Assembly (NCBI RefSeq): GCF_900109775.1
Contig: NZ_FOAX01000003.1
Span: 558,001 to 622,000, forward strand
DNA length: 64,000 bases
Direction of reading: 5' to 3'
Origin: Pseudoxanthomonas sp. GM95
GTDB lineage: Bacteria; Pseudomonadota; Gammaproteobacteria; Xanthomonadales; Xanthomonadaceae
Numbering within the stretch: position 1 is the first letter of the stretch; every line of letters begins with the position of its first letter. Below are positions 28,123-36,970 of this stretch, one piece after another. The notes beneath the pieces were generated by a model. The model was given only the letters and a program-made list of their open reading frames with translations. It ran no database searches and was not told where the DNA came from. The position numbers and the translations under genes were made by a program.

Positions 28123-28425
28123 TCAGTCCAGCGTCACCTGCTGGCTGGCCGAGGCGCCGACCACCGTCGCCCAGGGCTTGACCGTCCAGCCCACCACCAC
28201 GCCGTTGCGCACGTACGGATCGTCCTGGGCGAAGGCGCGCGCGGCCGCGTCGCTGTCGCCCTGGAACAACAGCAGCGCGCTGTCGGCCGGCTCGCCCACC
28301 GCGCCGCCCAGGACAAGTTCGCCACGTGCCACCGCAGCCTGTGCATACGCCAGATGCGCGCGGCGGAATTGCCCGCGGCGGGCCAGGTAATCCGGCGCGG
28401 TGTCGTAGATCAGCAGGAAGTGCAT
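28123..28425 (-). CDS. YciI-like protein
   Basis: A 100-residue single-domain protein of the YciI family (ferredoxin-like alpha/beta barrel). It shows the conserved start MHFLLIYDTAPDYLARRG, the R-x3-AHLAYA helix and the FAQDDPYVRNGVV block with its Asp-Asp-Pro active-site motif. The family was proposed to include enzymes acting on small aromatic compounds, but most members lack a known reaction. The start is the ATG ending at 28425; the longer ORF upstream overlaps the promoter region of the divergent aminotransferase. Confidence 0.83.
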   Translation of the reverse strand: MHFLLIYDTAPDYLARRGQFRRAHLAYAQAAVARGELVLGGAVGEPADSALLLFQGDSDAAARAFAQDDPYVRNGVVVGWTVKPWATVVGASASQQVTLD

Positions 28426-28691
28426 GGCCAAGGGCTCCGGGCAGGCGAAAGCAGGGTCAACCAGTGTGGTCGTGGCCGCGCGCGGCTTCAATGGCGACGG
28501 CACCAGGCCACTGTTGGCTGAACGTTGTCGCCTGCAACCATCTACTGGGACACAAAGCCGCGCCGCTGCTGGGTTTGCCCGGGCTGTGCCTGTTACGATT
28601 GCACCCCATTTTTCCGCCCCGGCGCCCTGCGCTGGCGGCGGAAGACGCGCCTGCCGCGCGCCCTCTTTCTCCCGCCACATCGAGTCACGCC

Positions 28692-29894
28692 GTGTCTTCT
28701 TTTGCATCCGTTGAACAGGTCCCGGGCGATCCCATCCTGGGCCTGACCGAGGCTTACAACCACGATACCCGTCCGGGCAAGGTCAACCTGGGCGTGGGCA
28801 TCTACTACGACGAGTCCGGTCGCATCCCGCTGCTCAAAGCCGTGGCCAAGGTCGAAGAAGCGCTGGCGCTGGAAGCCAAGCCGCGCGGCTACCTGCCGAT
28901 CGACGGCCTGCCGGCCTACACCCAGGCCACCCGCGAGCTGCTGTTCGGCAAGGATTCGGAGCTGCTGAAGGCCGGCCGCGTCGCCACCACCCAGACCGTG
29001 GGCGGCAGCGGTGCGCTGCGCGTTGGCGCCGAGGTGCTGCGCAAGCTGCTGCCGCACGCCACCCTGGCCCTGAGCCGCCCGTCGTGGGAAAACCACCGCG
29101 CGGTGTTCGAGGCCGCCGGCTTCGAGGTCAACGAGTACACCTACTTCGACGCCGCCAGCCACGGCGTGGACTTCGCCGGCATGCTCGCCGACCTGAAGGC
29201 GCTCAAGCCCAAGACCACCGTGCTGCTGCACGCGTGCTGCCACAACCCGACCGGCGCCGACCTGACCGTCGCGCAGTGGAAGGAAGTGGCGCAGGTGTTG
29301 AAGGACGGCGACCTGTTCCCGTTCATCGACATGGCCTACCAGGGCTTCGACAAGGGCATCGCCGAAGACGCCGCCGCGATCCAGGTCGTGGTCGAGGCCG
29401 GCATCACCGATTTCATCGTCGCCAGCTCGTACTCCAAGTCGTTCTCGCTGTACGGCGAGCGCGTCGGCGCGCTGACCATCGTGGCCGCCACCGCCGAGCA
29501 GACCAAGGCGGTGCAGTCGCACGTCAAGCGCATCATCCGCACCATCTACTCCAGCCCGTCGACCCACGGTGCGGCGCTGGTGGCCGGCGTGCTCAACAAC
29601 CCCGAGCTGCGCAGCGACTGGGAAACCGAGCTGACCGCGATGCGCGAGCGCATCCACAGCCTGCGCGCGGGCCTGGTGCAGAAGCTGGAAGAAGCCGGCG
29701 CCGGCGATTTCAGCTTCATCGCCAAGCAGGCGGGCATGTTCAGCTACTCAGGCCTGACCAAGGACCAGGTGGAGAAGCTGCGCGAAGAACACGCCATCTA
29801 CGCCATCACCTCCGGCCGCATCTGCGTGGCCGCGCTCAATGCCAACAACCTGGACCGCGTGGCCCAGGCGATCGCCGCGGTGGTCAAGGGCTGA
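28692..29894 (+). CDS. tyrB: Aromatic/aspartate aminotransferase (class I, PLP)
   Basis: Transfers amino groups between aspartate or aromatic amino acids and 2-oxo acids. The 400-residue protein follows the AspC/TyrB plan: GDPILGLTEAYNHDTRPGKV at the start, HACCHNPTGAD near residue 180, FIDMAYQGFD, and the PLP lysine Lys249 in SSYSKSFSLYGERVG. The GTG at 28692 is chosen because the open frame upstream overlaps the YciI gene region and adds no family sequence. TyrB rather than AspC is a preference based on the Xanthomonadaceae annotation pattern; substrate range overlaps. Confidence 0.9.
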   Translation: MSSFASVEQVPGDPILGLTEAYNHDTRPGKVNLGVGIYYDESGRIPLLKAVAKVEEALALEAKPRGYLPIDGLPAYTQATRELLFGKDSELLKAGRVATTQTVGGSGALRVGAEVLRKLLPHATLALSRPSWENHRAVFEAAGFEVNEYTYFDAASHGVDFAGMLADLKALKPKTTVLLHACCHNPTGADLTVAQWKEVAQVLKDGDLFPFIDMAYQGFDKGIAEDAAAIQVVVEAGITDFIVASSYSKSFSLYGERVGALTIVAATAEQTKAVQSHVKRIIRTIYSSPSTHGAALVAGVLNNPELRSDWETELTAMRERIHSLRAGLVQKLEEAGAGDFSFIAKQAGMFSYSGLTKDQVEKLREEHAIYAITSGRICVAALNANNLDRVAQAIAAVVKG

Positions 29895-29936
29895 GGCTTT
29901 CGCGTGTCCCCGGTGTGATCGGGGACATCGCGGAAT

Positions 29937-29967
29937 AAAAAAGCGCCGGCATTGCCGGCGCTTTTTT
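29937..29967. terminator. Bidirectional terminator between tyrB and lldD
   Basis: GCGCCGGC and GCCGGCGC around a three-base loop, flanked by AAAAAA on the left and TTTTTT on the right. It can therefore stop both the plus-strand aminotransferase and the minus-strand lactate dehydrogenase transcripts. Confidence 0.9.
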
Positions 29968-29991
29968 GTTGCCTGATGAGCGGCTGAGGTT

Positions 29992-30012
29992 TTGTGGGAG
30001 CAGCTCCCACAA
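29992..30012. repeat. Minimal palindrome with REP-like ends
   Basis: TTGTGGGAGC-A-GCTCCCACAA, a perfect 21-base palindrome made only of the two end motifs of the dispersed repeat at 890, 13083 and 45083. It may be a deletion remnant of a full copy. Confidence 0.6.
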
Positions 30013-30034
30013 CAAGCTTCAAACCTGATCCGAA

Positions 30035-31180
30035 TCAAAGCTGCGCGCGCGGCACCAGCGACTGCGGGCCGATATCGGCGATCGTGCGTGAGCTGGTCAG
30101 CACCATTGCCACGCGCATTTCCTTTTCGATCAGGTCCAGCAGATGCGCCACGCCGGCCTCGCCCGCGGTGGCCAATGCGTAGATCCAGGCGCGGCCCAGC
30201 AGCACCGCATCGGCGCCCAGCGCGAGCATGCGCACCACGTCCAGGCCGGTGCGAATGCCCGAGTCGGCCAGAATCTTGATGTCGCCCTTCACCGCATCGG
30301 CAATGGCCGGCATCGCGCGGGCCGAAGACAAGACGCCATCGAGCTGGCGGCCGCCATGGTTGGAGACCACGATGCCGTCGGCGCCGAAACGTACCGCATC
30401 GCGCGCGTCGTCCGGATCGAGGATGCCCTTGATCACCATCGGGCCCTTCCAGAATTCGCGGATCCACTCCAGGTCCTTCCACGAGATCGCCGGGTCGAAG
30501 TTCGCCCCCAGCCAGCCGATGTAGTCCTCCAGCCCAGTCGGCTTGCCCACATAGGCCGAGACGTTGCCCAGGTCGTGCGGCTTGCCGTGCAGGCCCACGT
30601 CCCAGGCCCAGCGCGGGTGCGTGGCGGCCTGCCACATCCGGCGCAGCGGCGCGTTGGGCCCGCTCATGCCCGAGTGCGCATCGCGGTAGCGCGCGCCCGG
30701 CGTGGGCATGTCCACGGTGAACACCAGGGTGGTCACGCCGGCGGCCTGCGCGCGCTCCAGCGCGTTGCGCATGAAGCCGCGGTCCTTGAGCACGTACAGC
30801 TGGAACCACATCGGCCGCGAGATCGCCGGGGCGACTTCCTCGATCGGGCAGACCGAGACCGTGGACAGGGTGAAGGGAATCCCGCGCGAAGTCGCCGCAC
30901 GCGCGGCCTGCACCTCGCCTCGGCGGGCGAACATGCCGGTCAGGCCGACCGGCGCCAGTGCGATCGGCAGCGAGAGTTTTTCGCCGAACAGTTCGGTGCG
31001 CAGGTCCAGCGCCGACATGTCCTTGAGCACGCGCTGGCGCAGCGCGATCTCCGACAGGTCCGACACGTTGTGGCGCAGCGTGTGCTCGGCGTAGGCGCCA
31101 CCATCGATGTAGTGGAACAGGAACGGCGGCAACCGGCTTTGGGCCGCGGCGCGGTAGTCGGTGGCGGCGGAAATGATCAT
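30035..31180 (-). CDS. lldD: L-lactate dehydrogenase (quinone/cytochrome-linked, FMN)
   Basis: Membrane-associated flavoenzyme, 381 residues, that oxidises L-lactate to pyruvate and feeds electrons to the respiratory chain. It has the alpha-hydroxy-acid oxidase pattern: [16 protein letters not shown] at the start, [15 protein letters not shown], and the catalytic His in [10 protein letters not shown]. The FMN phosphate site [15 protein letters not shown] is near the end. Its start codon overlaps the stop of the upstream lldR gene (ATGA), so the two genes form one operon with the regulator first. Confidence 0.95.
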   Translation of the reverse strand: MIISAATDYRAAAQSRLPPFLFHYIDGGAYAEHTLRHNVSDLSEIALRQRVLKDMSALDLRTELFGEKLSLPIALAPVGLTGMFARRGEVQAARAATSRGIPFTLSTVSVCPIEEVAPAISRPMWFQLYVLKDRGFMRNALERAQAAGVTTLVFTVDMPTPGARYRDAHSGMSGPNAPLRRMWQAATHPRWAWDVGLHGKPHDLGNVSAYVGKPTGLEDYIGWLGANFDPAISWKDLEWIREFWKGPMVIKGILDPDDARDAVRFGADGIVVSNHGGRQLDGVLSSARAMPAIADAVKGDIKILADSGIRTGLDVVRMLALGADAVLLGRAWIYALATAGEAGVAHLLDLIEKEMRVAMVLTSSRTIADIGPQSLVPRAQL

Positions 31181-31980
31181 GGGGTCTCCACGGCAACGGG
31201 ACGGCGCGCGGCGCGCAGGCGGCGGGCCTGGTCTTCGTCCAGCGCGCGCAGGGAGGTGTGGACGAAGCGCAGGTGCGCCTGCGCCGCATCGCGGGCGCGT
31301 TGGGCATCGCCGGCGACGATGGCGTCCATCAGCGCGCGATGCTGCTGCGAGAGCGGCTCGAAGGTGCGGGGCGACAGGTAGAGCTTCTCGCGGCTCTCGC
31401 GGATGCTTGCCTGCAGCAGCTCGAACAGGCCGCGCATGACCTGCAGCAGCACCAGGTTGTGCGAGGCCTCGGCGATGGACAGATGGAAGGCCGCATCGGC
31501 GCGCGCTTCGGCCTGGTGGTCGCCGTGGCCGTGCGCGGTCTGCATCGCCTCAAAGCAGGCCACGATGCGTGCGCGGTCTTCGTCGGTCGCGCGCAGCGCG
31601 GCCTGCCAGGCGGCCTCGCCTTCCAGCGCGTGGCGGATCTCCAGCACGTCGAAGGCGTAGTCCGGGTTGTCCTGCACCAGCGCACTCAGCGGCGCGACGA
31701 TGCGCTGCTCCTGCCAGCCCAGCGCCGCCGCCTGGACGTAGGTGCCGCCGCCGACGCGGCTGACCAGCAGGCCCTGGCTGGCGAGCTGGGCGATGGCCTC
31801 ACGCAATGCCGAGCGCGAGACCGACAGTTCCTGCGCCAGCGCGCGTTCGGCCGGCAGGCGGTCGCCGGCCTTCAGTCCGCAGGTCTGGACAAGCGCGCGC
31901 AGTTCGGCGGCGACGCGGTCGGCCACCCGCATCGGGGCGGGCGGCACGGGAAATTTGGTCTGACCGATTGAGGCATGCAT
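31177..31980 (-). CDS. lldR: FadR-type GntR transcriptional regulator, LldR-like
   Basis: A 267-residue regulator. An N-terminal GntR winged helix (about 15-85) contains [20 protein letters not shown] and [18 protein letters not shown], followed by an all-helical FadR-type C-terminal effector domain (FCD) with the metal-binding His pattern ([11 protein letters not shown]). Its stop codon overlaps lldD by four bases, so it most likely senses L-lactate and controls lldD. The ATG ending at 31980 gives the family start. Inverted repeats of the TTGGTC/GACCAA kind lie just upstream. Confidence 0.92.
   Translation of the reverse strand: MHASIGQTKFPVPPAPMRVADRVAAELRALVQTCGLKAGDRLPAERALAQELSVSRSALREAIAQLASQGLLVSRVGGGTYVQAAALGWQEQRIVAPLSALVQDNPDYAFDVLEIRHALEGEAAWQAALRATDEDRARIVACFEAMQTAHGHGDHQAEARADAAFHLSIAEASHNLVLLQVMRGLFELLQASIRESREKLYLSPRTFEPLSQQHRALMDAIVAGDAQRARDAAQAHLRFVHTSLRALDEDQARRLRAARRPVAVETP
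31955..31967. promoter_or_regulatory. Possible LldR operator near the lldR start
   Basis: TTGGTC-T-GACCGA, an imperfect palindrome inside the first codons of lldR, resembles the TTGGT-N-ACCAA sites of FadR-type regulators. A half-copy TTGGTCTGGCC is at 31999-32009. Confidence 0.45.
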
Positions 31981-32051
31981 TCCAGCATTAGACGCCGGTT
32001 GGTCTGGCCTTTGCAAAGCCTGCTTTGGTCGAATGCGCCTCTCACCGAATG

Positions 32052-32068
32052 GATTGGACGGACCAATC
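32052..32068. promoter_or_regulatory. Possible LldR operator upstream of lldR
   Basis: Perfect inverted repeat GATTGG-ACGGA-CCAATC, 72 bases upstream of the lldR start. Spacing and sequence fit a FadR/LldR-family operator. Assignment to LldR is inferred from position. Confidence 0.55.
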
Positions 32069-32080
32069 AAGCAATCCCGC

Positions 32081-32656
32081 TCACCACACGCCCGGCAGCA
32101 GGCGCCAAGTGCGCCTGGCATGAGCGGCCCACGCCGGTCCAAACGCCTGGGCCAGCACGCCTTCTTCCACCTGGATCCGGCGCAGGAACACCGCCGTGCT
32201 CAGCACCACCATCACCGCCAACGAAGCCCAGCTACCCAGGCCCAGGCCCAGCCCGTAGAAGCAGGCCAGCGCGCCGGTATAGGACGGATGACGCAGCACG
32301 CGGTACGGCCCGGCGGTGATCAGCACGTGCTCGGGCTGGATCCCCACGTCCACGGTGAACTGGCGACCCAGCACGCGGATCGCCCAGATCCGGAACGCCA
32401 GTCCGCCGGCCACCAGCGCGGTGCCGAGCCACAGCAGCGGCGCCTGCCAGCCCGCCGGCCAGTGGCCGATGCCAAGCGTGGCCAGCACCACCGCCACGGC
32501 GATCGCGCCGTACAGCACGATCCACAGCAGGCGCAGCGTGCCGGCATCGCGGGCGGGATCATCGGCACTGCGGCGGCGATGGCTGACGAACACTTCCATC
32601 GCCCACCAGGCGGCGCAGGCGATCCAGAACAGCAGGTGCGGCAGGTCAAGGTGCAT
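32081..32656 (-). CDS. Isoprenylcysteine carboxyl methyltransferase-like membrane protein
   Basis: A 191-residue integral membrane protein with about five membrane segments. The C-terminal block (GPYRVLRHPSYTGALACFYG, then FLRRIQVEEGVLAQAFG) is the SAM-binding signature of the ICMT/PEMT-like methyltransferase family. Bacterial members methylate unknown lipids or small molecules. The start is the ATG ending at 32656; the frame extends upstream without membrane character. It is divergent from the sensor kinase gene. Confidence 0.85.
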   Translation of the reverse strand: MHLDLPHLLFWIACAAWWAMEVFVSHRRRSADDPARDAGTLRLLWIVLYGAIAVAVVLATLGIGHWPAGWQAPLLWLGTALVAGGLAFRIWAIRVLGRQFTVDVGIQPEHVLITAGPYRVLRHPSYTGALACFYGLGLGLGSWASLAVMVVLSTAVFLRRIQVEEGVLAQAFGPAWAAHARRTWRLLPGVW

Positions 32657-32817
32657 GGCGGTCTCGTTGGCGACAGGGGCTTGGGCCCGATGTATCCAGT
32701 CTGCGCCGCGATGCATCGCCGATCAGGTGCCGGCGGTCATCGCCGCGACCTGCCAGAAGTCACCACTTGCCGCGCAGCCATTGCGGAGCGGCCAGCGTCG
32801 CGGTCAGCATCGTGGCC

Positions 32818-33921
32818 ATGAACGAGATCGTCCGCCGCATCGCCCTGCCCCTGCACCTGGCCGGCCTGGTCAGCGTGGCCGCCGTGGGCGTGTCCTTCCT
32901 GCACCAGGACATCGCACACGCGCCGCTGCACTGGGTGCTGCTGTCGGTGTTCGCGCTCTGCACCGTGGGCCAGCATGGCTGGCCGGAATATTCGGCGAGG
33001 CGCATCGCGGTGGTGCTGCTGGAAGTGGCCTGCGCACTCGGCCTGGCCTGGCTGGCGCCGCGCCAGGGCACCGCGCCGGTGCTGCTGGTGATGGTGGTCG
33101 CGCAGCTGTCGATGCTGTGGCCACCGCGCGTGGTGCTGGTGGTGGCGCTGCTGCTGGATGCGGCGCTGTACGTCGTGCTGCGCGCGAACGGCTTCACCAA
33201 TGCCGGGCTGATCGTGGCGGTGTACCTGGGCTTCCAGGGCTTTGCGGCATTGATCGGCTACTACGCGCGCACGGCGTGGAAGGCCCGCGACGCCTTGGCC
33301 CTGGTCAACGCCGACCTGCTGGCCACGCGCGCCCTGCTGGCCGACAGCGCGCGCGATGCCGAGCGCCTGCGCGTGGCGCGCGAGCTGCACGACGTGGCCG
33401 GCCACAAGCTCACCGCGATGAAGCTCAACCTGCGCGCCCTGGCCGGCGATCCGGCCCTGGCGGAGCGCAGCGAGGTGCGCATCGCCCAGCAGCTCTCCAG
33501 CGAACTGCTCGACGACATCCGCCAGGTCGTGCAGGCGCTGCGCGATACGCGCGGGTTGGATCTGCAGACCGCGTTGCGTGCCCTGGCCGCGCCGATGCCG
33601 CGCCCCGCCCTGCAGCTGTCCATCGCGCAGGACGCCACGGTCACCGATCCGGCCTTGGCCGAGACCCTGCTGCGCATCGTGCAGGAAGCCCTCACCAACG
33701 CCGCGCGCCATGCCGATGCCGACACGCTCTTCGTCCAGCTCACGCGCGAGGGCGATGCGCTGCTGCTGCAGATCGAGGACGATGGCCAGCGCAGCGTGCG
33801 CCTACGCGAAGGCAACGGCCTGTCCGGCATGCGCGAGCGCATCGCCGCCGCGCATGGCCACCTCGAACTCGACACCAACCCGCGCGGTGCGCTGCGCATC
33901 GCCGCCAGGATTCCCGCATGA
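32818..33921 (+). CDS. Sensor histidine kinase of the NarL/DesK (HisKA_3) type
   Basis: A 367-residue membrane kinase. The first about 145 residues form five or six short membrane segments with little periplasmic sequence, the layout of DesK-type membrane-state sensors. A coiled linker follows. His191 in RELHDVAGHKLTAM is the phosphorylation site of the HisKA_3 domain, then the ATPase has QEALTNAARHA and GNGLSGMRERI. The start is the ATG at 32818; an ORF extension upstream is less likely. It overlaps the response regulator by four bases (ATGA). The signal is unknown. Confidence 0.9.
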   Translation: MNEIVRRIALPLHLAGLVSVAAVGVSFLHQDIAHAPLHWVLLSVFALCTVGQHGWPEYSARRIAVVLLEVACALGLAWLAPRQGTAPVLLVMVVAQLSMLWPPRVVLVVALLLDAALYVVLRANGFTNAGLIVAVYLGFQGFAALIGYYARTAWKARDALALVNADLLATRALLADSARDAERLRVARELHDVAGHKLTAMKLNLRALAGDPALAERSEVRIAQQLSSELLDDIRQVVQALRDTRGLDLQTALRALAAPMPRPALQLSIAQDATVTDPALAETLLRIVQEALTNAARHADADTLFVQLTREGDALLLQIEDDGQRSVRLREGNGLSGMRERIAAAHGHLELDTNPRGALRIAARIPA

Positions 33922-34559
33922 CCGACGCCGCTCCCATCCGTATTGCCCTGGCCGATGACCAGGCGCTGGTCCGCGCCGGGCTGCGCGCGCTGCTGGAGCA
34001 GCAAGGCATCGTGGTGGTGTTCGAAGCCGGCGATGGCGCAGAGCTGATCGCCAAGCTCGCCGACCAGCCGGTGGACGTGATCCTGAGCGATATCCGCATG
34101 CCCGGCGTCGATGGCATCGAGGCCTTGATCCAGCTGCGCGCGGCCGGCAACGCCACGCCGCTGATGCTGCTGACCACCTTCGACGACAGCGACCTGCTGT
34201 TACGCGCGACCCAGGCCGGCGCGCAGGGCTTCCTGCTCAAGGACGCCGCGCCCGAGGATCTGCGCGAGGCCATCGCCCGCGTCGCCGGTGGCGACACCCT
34301 GCTGCAGCCGGTCAGCACCGATCCGGTCCGCGCGCGTTTCCAGTATCGCGAGCAGGACGCACCCAGCGATCCGTTCAACGAGCGCGAGGTGGCGATCCTG
34401 CGGCTGCTGGCCGGCGGCTATTCCAACAAGGAGATCGCGCGCACGCTGTTCCTGGCCGAAGGCACGGTGAAGAACTACGTCTCCACCATCCTGGACAAGC
34501 TGGGCACGCGCGACCGCACCCGCGCGGTGCTCAAGGCGATCACGCTGCGGGTGATCTGA
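33918..34559 (+). CDS. NarL/LuxR-family response regulator
   Basis: A 213-residue two-domain regulator, partner of the kinase that overlaps it. The receiver has the acidic pocket ADD, phospho-acceptor Asp58 in DVILSDIRMPG and Lys in FLLKDAAPE. The C-terminal LuxR-type HTH (FNEREVAILRLLAGGYSNKE, then VKNYVSTILDKLGTRDR) occupies about residues 148-208. Its last 20 bases overlap the end of the sulfotransferase gene on the other strand. Target genes are unknown; the ICMT-like gene and an upstream promoter are candidates. Confidence 0.93.
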   Translation: MTDAAPIRIALADDQALVRAGLRALLEQQGIVVVFEAGDGAELIAKLADQPVDVILSDIRMPGVDGIEALIQLRAAGNATPLMLLTTFDDSDLLLRATQAGAQGFLLKDAAPEDLREAIARVAGGDTLLQPVSTDPVRARFQYREQDAPSDPFNEREVAILRLLAGGYSNKEIARTLFLAEGTVKNYVSTILDKLGTRDRTRAVLKAITLRVI

Positions 34560-35634
34560 GCCGCGCGTCGGCGTCCAGCCACGCCAGCGCGTGGCGACGC
34601 AGCCGCGCATGCACGGCCAGCGCCTGGTCCAGCGCCGCGCTGGGGCCCTGGCCCGGCATCCGCAGCGGCGCGGGCTGGAAGTCCTCCATCGGCACCGGCG
34701 CGTCCAGCCCCAGGTGCTGGCCCAGGCGCGCGGCGAACCGCGTGCGCTGCCCGGCCAACAGGTCGTAATCGATGAACACCTGGCGCTGGCGCACCTGCGG
34801 CGGCTGGGTCAGCAGGTGCGCGTACACGCTGCTCCACAGCTGCAACCAGTAGTCGAGGTGATCGCGCGACAGCGATTGCAGCGGCGCGCCAGCCAGCAGG
34901 AACGGACGCTGGTCGGCGCCGAATTCGTGATGCCCCAACCAGCCCATGTAGCGCACGCGGAACGGATCGTCGGCCGCCAGCGCGCAGGCACGCCGATGCT
35001 GCGCGCGCAGCGAAGCGGCCTGCTGCAGCGGATCGCGGAACGGATGCAGCAACGTGGCGTCGGGCGCCGACTGCAGCAGCGCCGGCAGGCGCAGCAGGTT
35101 GTTGTTGTTCTTGGACAGATAGCGCGGCCGGCCGTGGCGCAGCTGCACCAGGCGCAGATAACGGGTGAAGGCGATGACGGTCGCATCGCGCGGCGGCACC
35201 GGCACCAGCCCGGACGGACTCAAGTAGCGCTCGCCTTCGTGGTGCAGCCAGAACACTTCCTCGATCGCCTCGGGGCTGTCCAGGTCGTGCAGCACGCCAT
35301 CGCCGTGGCCGCGCTCGCGCGCCTGCACCTGGCGCTGCGTGCCGCCGCTGAGCCGCGCCCAAGTGTTGGGCGCCAGGGCGAACGGCATGTCCCGATACGA
35401 CAGCGCGGCGAAGTGCCCGGTGCCGTGCAGCATCCGCATCAGCACCGTGGTGCCGGCCCGCGCCAGGCCGCTGACGAACACCGGCTGCGGGCTGGCCAGC
35501 ACGTCGGCTGCACGGCCGTAGCGCGCCTGCTCCAGGTCGTAGGCCAGTTCGCGCGCCGGCGCGCTGCCCAGCGCCACGCGATGCAGCAGGCGCTCGCCCA
35601 GCGAAGGACGGCGCGATCCGGGCGCCCCGCTCAT
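34540..35634 (-). CDS. Sulfotransferase-family protein
   Basis: A 364-residue protein of the P-loop sulfotransferase superfamily. The PAPS 5'-phosphate loop is [17 protein letters not shown] near residue 52, and the 3'-phosphate region around [17 protein letters not shown] is near residue 190. Such proteins move a sulfo group from PAPS to a carbohydrate or other acceptor, but the acceptor here is unknown. The ATG ending at 35634 gives a normal N-terminus; the frame is open upstream. It converges with the response regulator gene and is divergent from fbp. Confidence 0.82.
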   Translation of the reverse strand: MSGAPGSRRPSLGERLLHRVALGSAPARELAYDLEQARYGRAADVLASPQPVFVSGLARAGTTVLMRMLHGTGHFAALSYRDMPFALAPNTWARLSGGTQRQVQARERGHGDGVLHDLDSPEAIEEVFWLHHEGERYLSPSGLVPVPPRDATVIAFTRYLRLVQLRHGRPRYLSKNNNNLLRLPALLQSAPDATLLHPFRDPLQQAASLRAQHRRACALAADDPFRVRYMGWLGHHEFGADQRPFLLAGAPLQSLSRDHLDYWLQLWSSVYAHLLTQPPQVRQRQVFIDYDLLAGQRTRFAARLGQHLGLDAPVPMEDFQPAPLRMPGQGPSAALDQALAVHARLRRHALAWLDADARLRSPAA

Positions 35635-35849
35635 GCGGGGCGGGCAGCGATGGAAGACACGGGCGCTGGCACGGAGGGCTCGGGCACGACAACACAGGTG
35701 CGCAGACTGCCCGCGCCAGCGGCCGGCACGATCCCGGCCCTTGTCAGCCCCGCGCACGCCGCGTTTGCGGCCGACACAGACACGCTCACCATCGCCACGC
35801 GGGAAATTGGCGACAATGCCCGCCCCCACGTCACGAGGCACCGTCCACG

Positions 35850-36854
35850 ATGCAGCCTGTCACCCTCACCCGTTACCTGGTCGAAGAGCAGCGCGAAGGG
35901 CGCATCAGCGCCGAGCTGCGGCAGACCATCTCGGTCGTCGTCCGCGCCTGCACCACCATCTCCATTGCCGTGGGCAAGGGCGCGCTGGGCGGCGTGCTGG
36001 GCGAAGCCGGCACCGGCAACGTGCAGGGCGAGGCGCAGAAGAAGCTGGACGTGATCAGCAACGACATCCTGCTGGAAGCCAACGCCTGGGGCGGCCACCT
36101 GGCCGCCTGCGCCTCGGAGGAAATGGACCACTGCCAGCCGGTCCCGGCCGAATATCCGAAGGGCGACTTCCTGCTGCTGTTCGATCCCCTCGACGGCAGC
36201 TCGAATATCGATGTCAACGTCTCGGTCGGCACGATCTTCTCGGTCCTGCGCTGCCCGGAAGGCCGCAGCGAAAACCCGACCGACGAAGACTTCCTGCAGC
36301 CGGGCCGCCAGCAGGTCGCCGCCGGTTACTGCATCTACGGGCCGCAGACCACGCTGGTATTGACCACCGGCCACGGCACCCATGCCTTCACCCTGGACCG
36401 CGAGCAGGGCCTGTTCGTGCTGACCCAGGCCCACATGCAGATCCCGGTCGAGACCAGGGAATTCGCGCTCAACATGTCCAACCAGCGCCACTGGGAGCCG
36501 CAGATGCAGGCTTACGTGGACGACCTGCTGACCGGCAGCGAAGGCCCGCGCGGCAAGGACTTCAACATGCGCTGGATCGCCTCGATGGTGGCCGACGTGC
36601 ACCGCATCCTGACCCGCGGCGGCATCTTCATCTATCCGTGGGACAAGAAGGACCCGGGCAAGGCCGGCAAGCTGCGCCTGATGTACGAGGCCAACCCGAT
36701 GGGCCTGCTGGTCGAACAGGCCGGCGGCCTGGCCAGCACCGGCCGCGCCCGCATCCTGGACCTGCAGCCGGACCAGCTGCACCAGCGCGTGCCGGTGTTC
36801 ATGGGCTCGCGCGCCGAGGTCGAGGCCGCCGAGCGTTACCACGCCCAGGCCTGA
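35850..36854 (+). CDS. fbp: Fructose-1,6-bisphosphatase class I
   Basis: Gluconeogenic enzyme, 334 residues, removing the 1-phosphate of fructose 1,6-bisphosphate. It shows the start [10 protein letters not shown], the loop [13 protein letters not shown], the metal-binding [20 protein letters not shown] near residue 112-131 and the substrate block [14 protein letters not shown]. Length and blocks agree with proteobacterial class I enzymes. It appears to be a single gene with hairpins on its 3' side. Confidence 0.96.
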   Translation: MQPVTLTRYLVEEQREGRISAELRQTISVVVRACTTISIAVGKGALGGVLGEAGTGNVQGEAQKKLDVISNDILLEANAWGGHLAACASEEMDHCQPVPAEYPKGDFLLLFDPLDGSSNIDVNVSVGTIFSVLRCPEGRSENPTDEDFLQPGRQQVAAGYCIYGPQTTLVLTTGHGTHAFTLDREQGLFVLTQAHMQIPVETREFALNMSNQRHWEPQMQAYVDDLLTGSEGPRGKDFNMRWIASMVADVHRILTRGGIFIYPWDKKDPGKAGKLRLMYEANPMGLLVEQAGGLASTGRARILDLQPDQLHQRVPVFMGSRAEVEAAERYHAQA

Positions 36855-36863
36855 AACCTGAAA

Positions 36864-36882
36864 GCGCCGGCCACGCCGGCGC
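36864..36882 (+). terminator. Hairpin after fbp
   Basis: GCGCCGGC-CAC-GCCGGCGC starts nine bases after the fbp stop. There is no T-tract, so termination may be weak or factor-dependent. Confidence 0.5.
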
Positions 36883-36890
36883 CTGACCGG

Positions 36891-36912
36891 AACCTGACGC
36901 CCGCGTCAGGTT
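36891..36912. promoter_or_regulatory. Perfect palindrome upstream of the APC permease
   Basis: AACCTGACGC-CC-GCGTCAGGTT, a 10-base perfect inverted repeat, ends 58 bases before the permease start. It could be an operator or part of the fbp 3' structure. Confidence 0.4.
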
Positions 36913-36970
36913 CCTGAGACAATCGAACGCTTGTGGCCGCGTCAGCGGCGCCAGCTCAGGTTGTCCCCAG

